Assembly: GCA_033720855.1 (NCBI GenBank)
Contig: JAWWBR010000084.1
Coordinates: forward strand, 1-14,678
Direction of reading: 5' to 3'
From: SMXQ01 sp033720855
GTDB taxonomy: Bacteria; Pseudomonadota; Alphaproteobacteria; SMXQ01
Length of the DNA stretch: 14,678 nucleotides
A program made the position numbers and the translations under genes. The notes beneath the pieces are model-generated. The model was not told where the DNA came from. It was given only the letters and a program-made list of their open reading frames with translations, and searched no databases. Of this stretch, positions 13,940 through 14,678 are shown piece by piece; the first letter of the stretch is position 1; each line of letters begins with the position of its first letter.

Positions 13940-14678
13940 AACCTTGTCCTTTCGGCGCTAAGATTGCTCCTGCCCCAGATACCTCTGCAGACTTGGCCCA
14001 AGGCGGCGTTCCATGCCACCAGCGACCAAAGGGGCCAAATTGTGGTTCAGGCGATTTTCCATGGATCCGTTGGTGTATCCCGCGGGAAACAGGATTGAGA
14101 TTCATCGGATGATTCTTTATGCCGTCGGGCACACTTCTGCCGACCCGACCATTTTGGCTTATCCCCCAATGGTGCACGTCATGGCTAGGCGGAACTTTGT
14201 TCCCTCTCCGATATCGTCTAATGGCGTTTGAGGCTTTCATTGATCCCTTGGACAACTTTCCGATATTCGAAAGCACGCCTTGTGTTAATGCACCGGCCGC
14301 TGCCGCCGTAAACACTTCACCCCAATTGACGCAGCGAAGTGATTTCCCTTCCACCAACACCTGGTAGGCCATGTCGAATCCTCCGCCTAGGGCGGCCGCT
14401 CCCGCCACCGGCGTAGCCAATGGCGCAAGAGTTAGGCCCAATGCGCCGATCACCTCGTCAAAGGTCGCGTTTTCGGGATTTGCCCCTATTCCTCCACCGC
14501 CAAGCGGGCTTTCCAAACCCAGCGGATCCACTGCGCCGACCGGGTTGCCGCCGACATAGGCATAGGTATTGAGCCCCCCGGCGAGGCCGATGGGGTCGGA
14601 TTGGAGGTAGCGGCCAAGCGCCGGGTCGTAGTCGCGGAAGTAGTTGTAGTGCGTGCCGGTCTCGGCATCGAAATACTG
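13929..14678 (-). CDS. Rhs-family polymorphic toxin, C-terminal part with HNH-like putative nuclease tip (5' end outside window)
   Basis: The frame is open from the right edge to a TGA, giving the last 249 residues. Residues 1-54 are the end of the Rhs core: QYFDAETGTHYNYFRDYDP, GRYLQSDPIGL, NTYAYVGGNP and VDPLGL, the conserved border after which the variable toxin begins. A Gly/Ala-rich linker region follows (about 70-140, including NWGEVFTAAAAGALTQG). The tip has HDVHHWGIS (HH at 169-170), KNHPMNLNPVSRGIHQRIHG (N189, His202, His206) and a Trp/Gly/Pro-rich tail. His-His, then Asn, then H-x-x-x-H is the pattern of HNH/treble-clef nuclease toxins, so DNA cleavage in rival cells is the likely activity. 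The shell delivers the tip by contact-dependent or type VI secretion in known systems. No delivery gene is in this window. Confidence 0.85.
   Translation of the reverse strand, partial: QYFDAETGTHYNYFRDYDPALGRYLQSDPIGLAGGLNTYAYVGGNPVGAVDPLGLESPLGGGGIGANPENATFDEVIGALGLTLAPLATPVAGAAALGGGFDMAYQVLVEGKSLRCVNWGEVFTAAAAGALTQGVLSNIGKLSKGSMKASNAIRRYRRGNKVPPSHDVHHWGISQNGRVGRSVPDGIKNHPMNLNPVSRGIHQRIHGKSPEPQFGPFGRWWHGTPPWAKSAEVSGAGAILAPKGQGCGC

Noticed and set aside
1..14678. CRISPR arrays, tRNA/rRNA genes, insertion sequences and attachment sites
   Set aside because: No regularly spaced repeats, cloverleaf or rRNA-like sequence, transposase gene or flanking inverted/direct repeats were seen by eye. A covariance-model scan was not possible here.

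Overview
The window looks like a GC-rich proteobacterial chromosome, most likely an alphaproteobacterium. This rests on the strong GC bias at third codon positions, Shine-Dalgarno-led genes, and a tripartite tricarboxylate transporter beside small-molecule catabolic enzymes. No rRNA or tRNA gene was seen, so the taxonomic call is an inference. Every gene except one (the cupin at 6851-7444) is on the minus strand.

Region 1 (about 1-5740) is a probable catabolic operon transcribed leftwards: tctC (binding protein), tctB, tctA (membrane subunits), a glutathione S-transferase with LigF-like C-terminal features, and a thiamine-pyrophosphate decarboxylase/carboligase-type enzyme cut by the left edge. 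A candidate sigma70-type promoter with a perfect 12-bp palindrome precedes tctC. A strong GC hairpin sits between tctC and tctB, where it could keep binding-protein mRNA in excess. The substrate is unknown; an organic or aromatic acid is plausible.

Region 2 (5754-9783) holds an EamA-type drug/metabolite exporter, a divergent cupin protein with an incomplete metal site, and a three-gene minus-strand unit: a dienelactone-hydrolase-like enzyme (TTG start) followed by two tandem, roughly 70-75% identical members of the Asp/Glu racemase / maleate isomerase / arylmalonate decarboxylase superfamily. The pair overlap by ATGA and appear to have lost both usual catalytic cysteines. Another perfect GC hairpin lies between the hydrolase and the pair, and a third lies at the convergent end with the cupin gene.

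Region 3 (9905-11434) encodes a GT39/ArnT-like multi-pass membrane glycosyltransferase.

Region 4 (about 11640-14678) is visibly poorer in GC and looks acquired. From the right edge it contains the C-terminal end of an Rhs protein with a His-rich, HNH-like putative nuclease toxin tip, an overlapping candidate immunity gene, a displaced Rhs-core fragment directly after that gene, and a secreted TPR-repeat protein. This is the arrangement of a polymorphic-toxin locus with a remnant of an earlier recombination. The Rhs toxin/immunity pair and the cysteine-less racemase-like tandem are the most promising unusual items.
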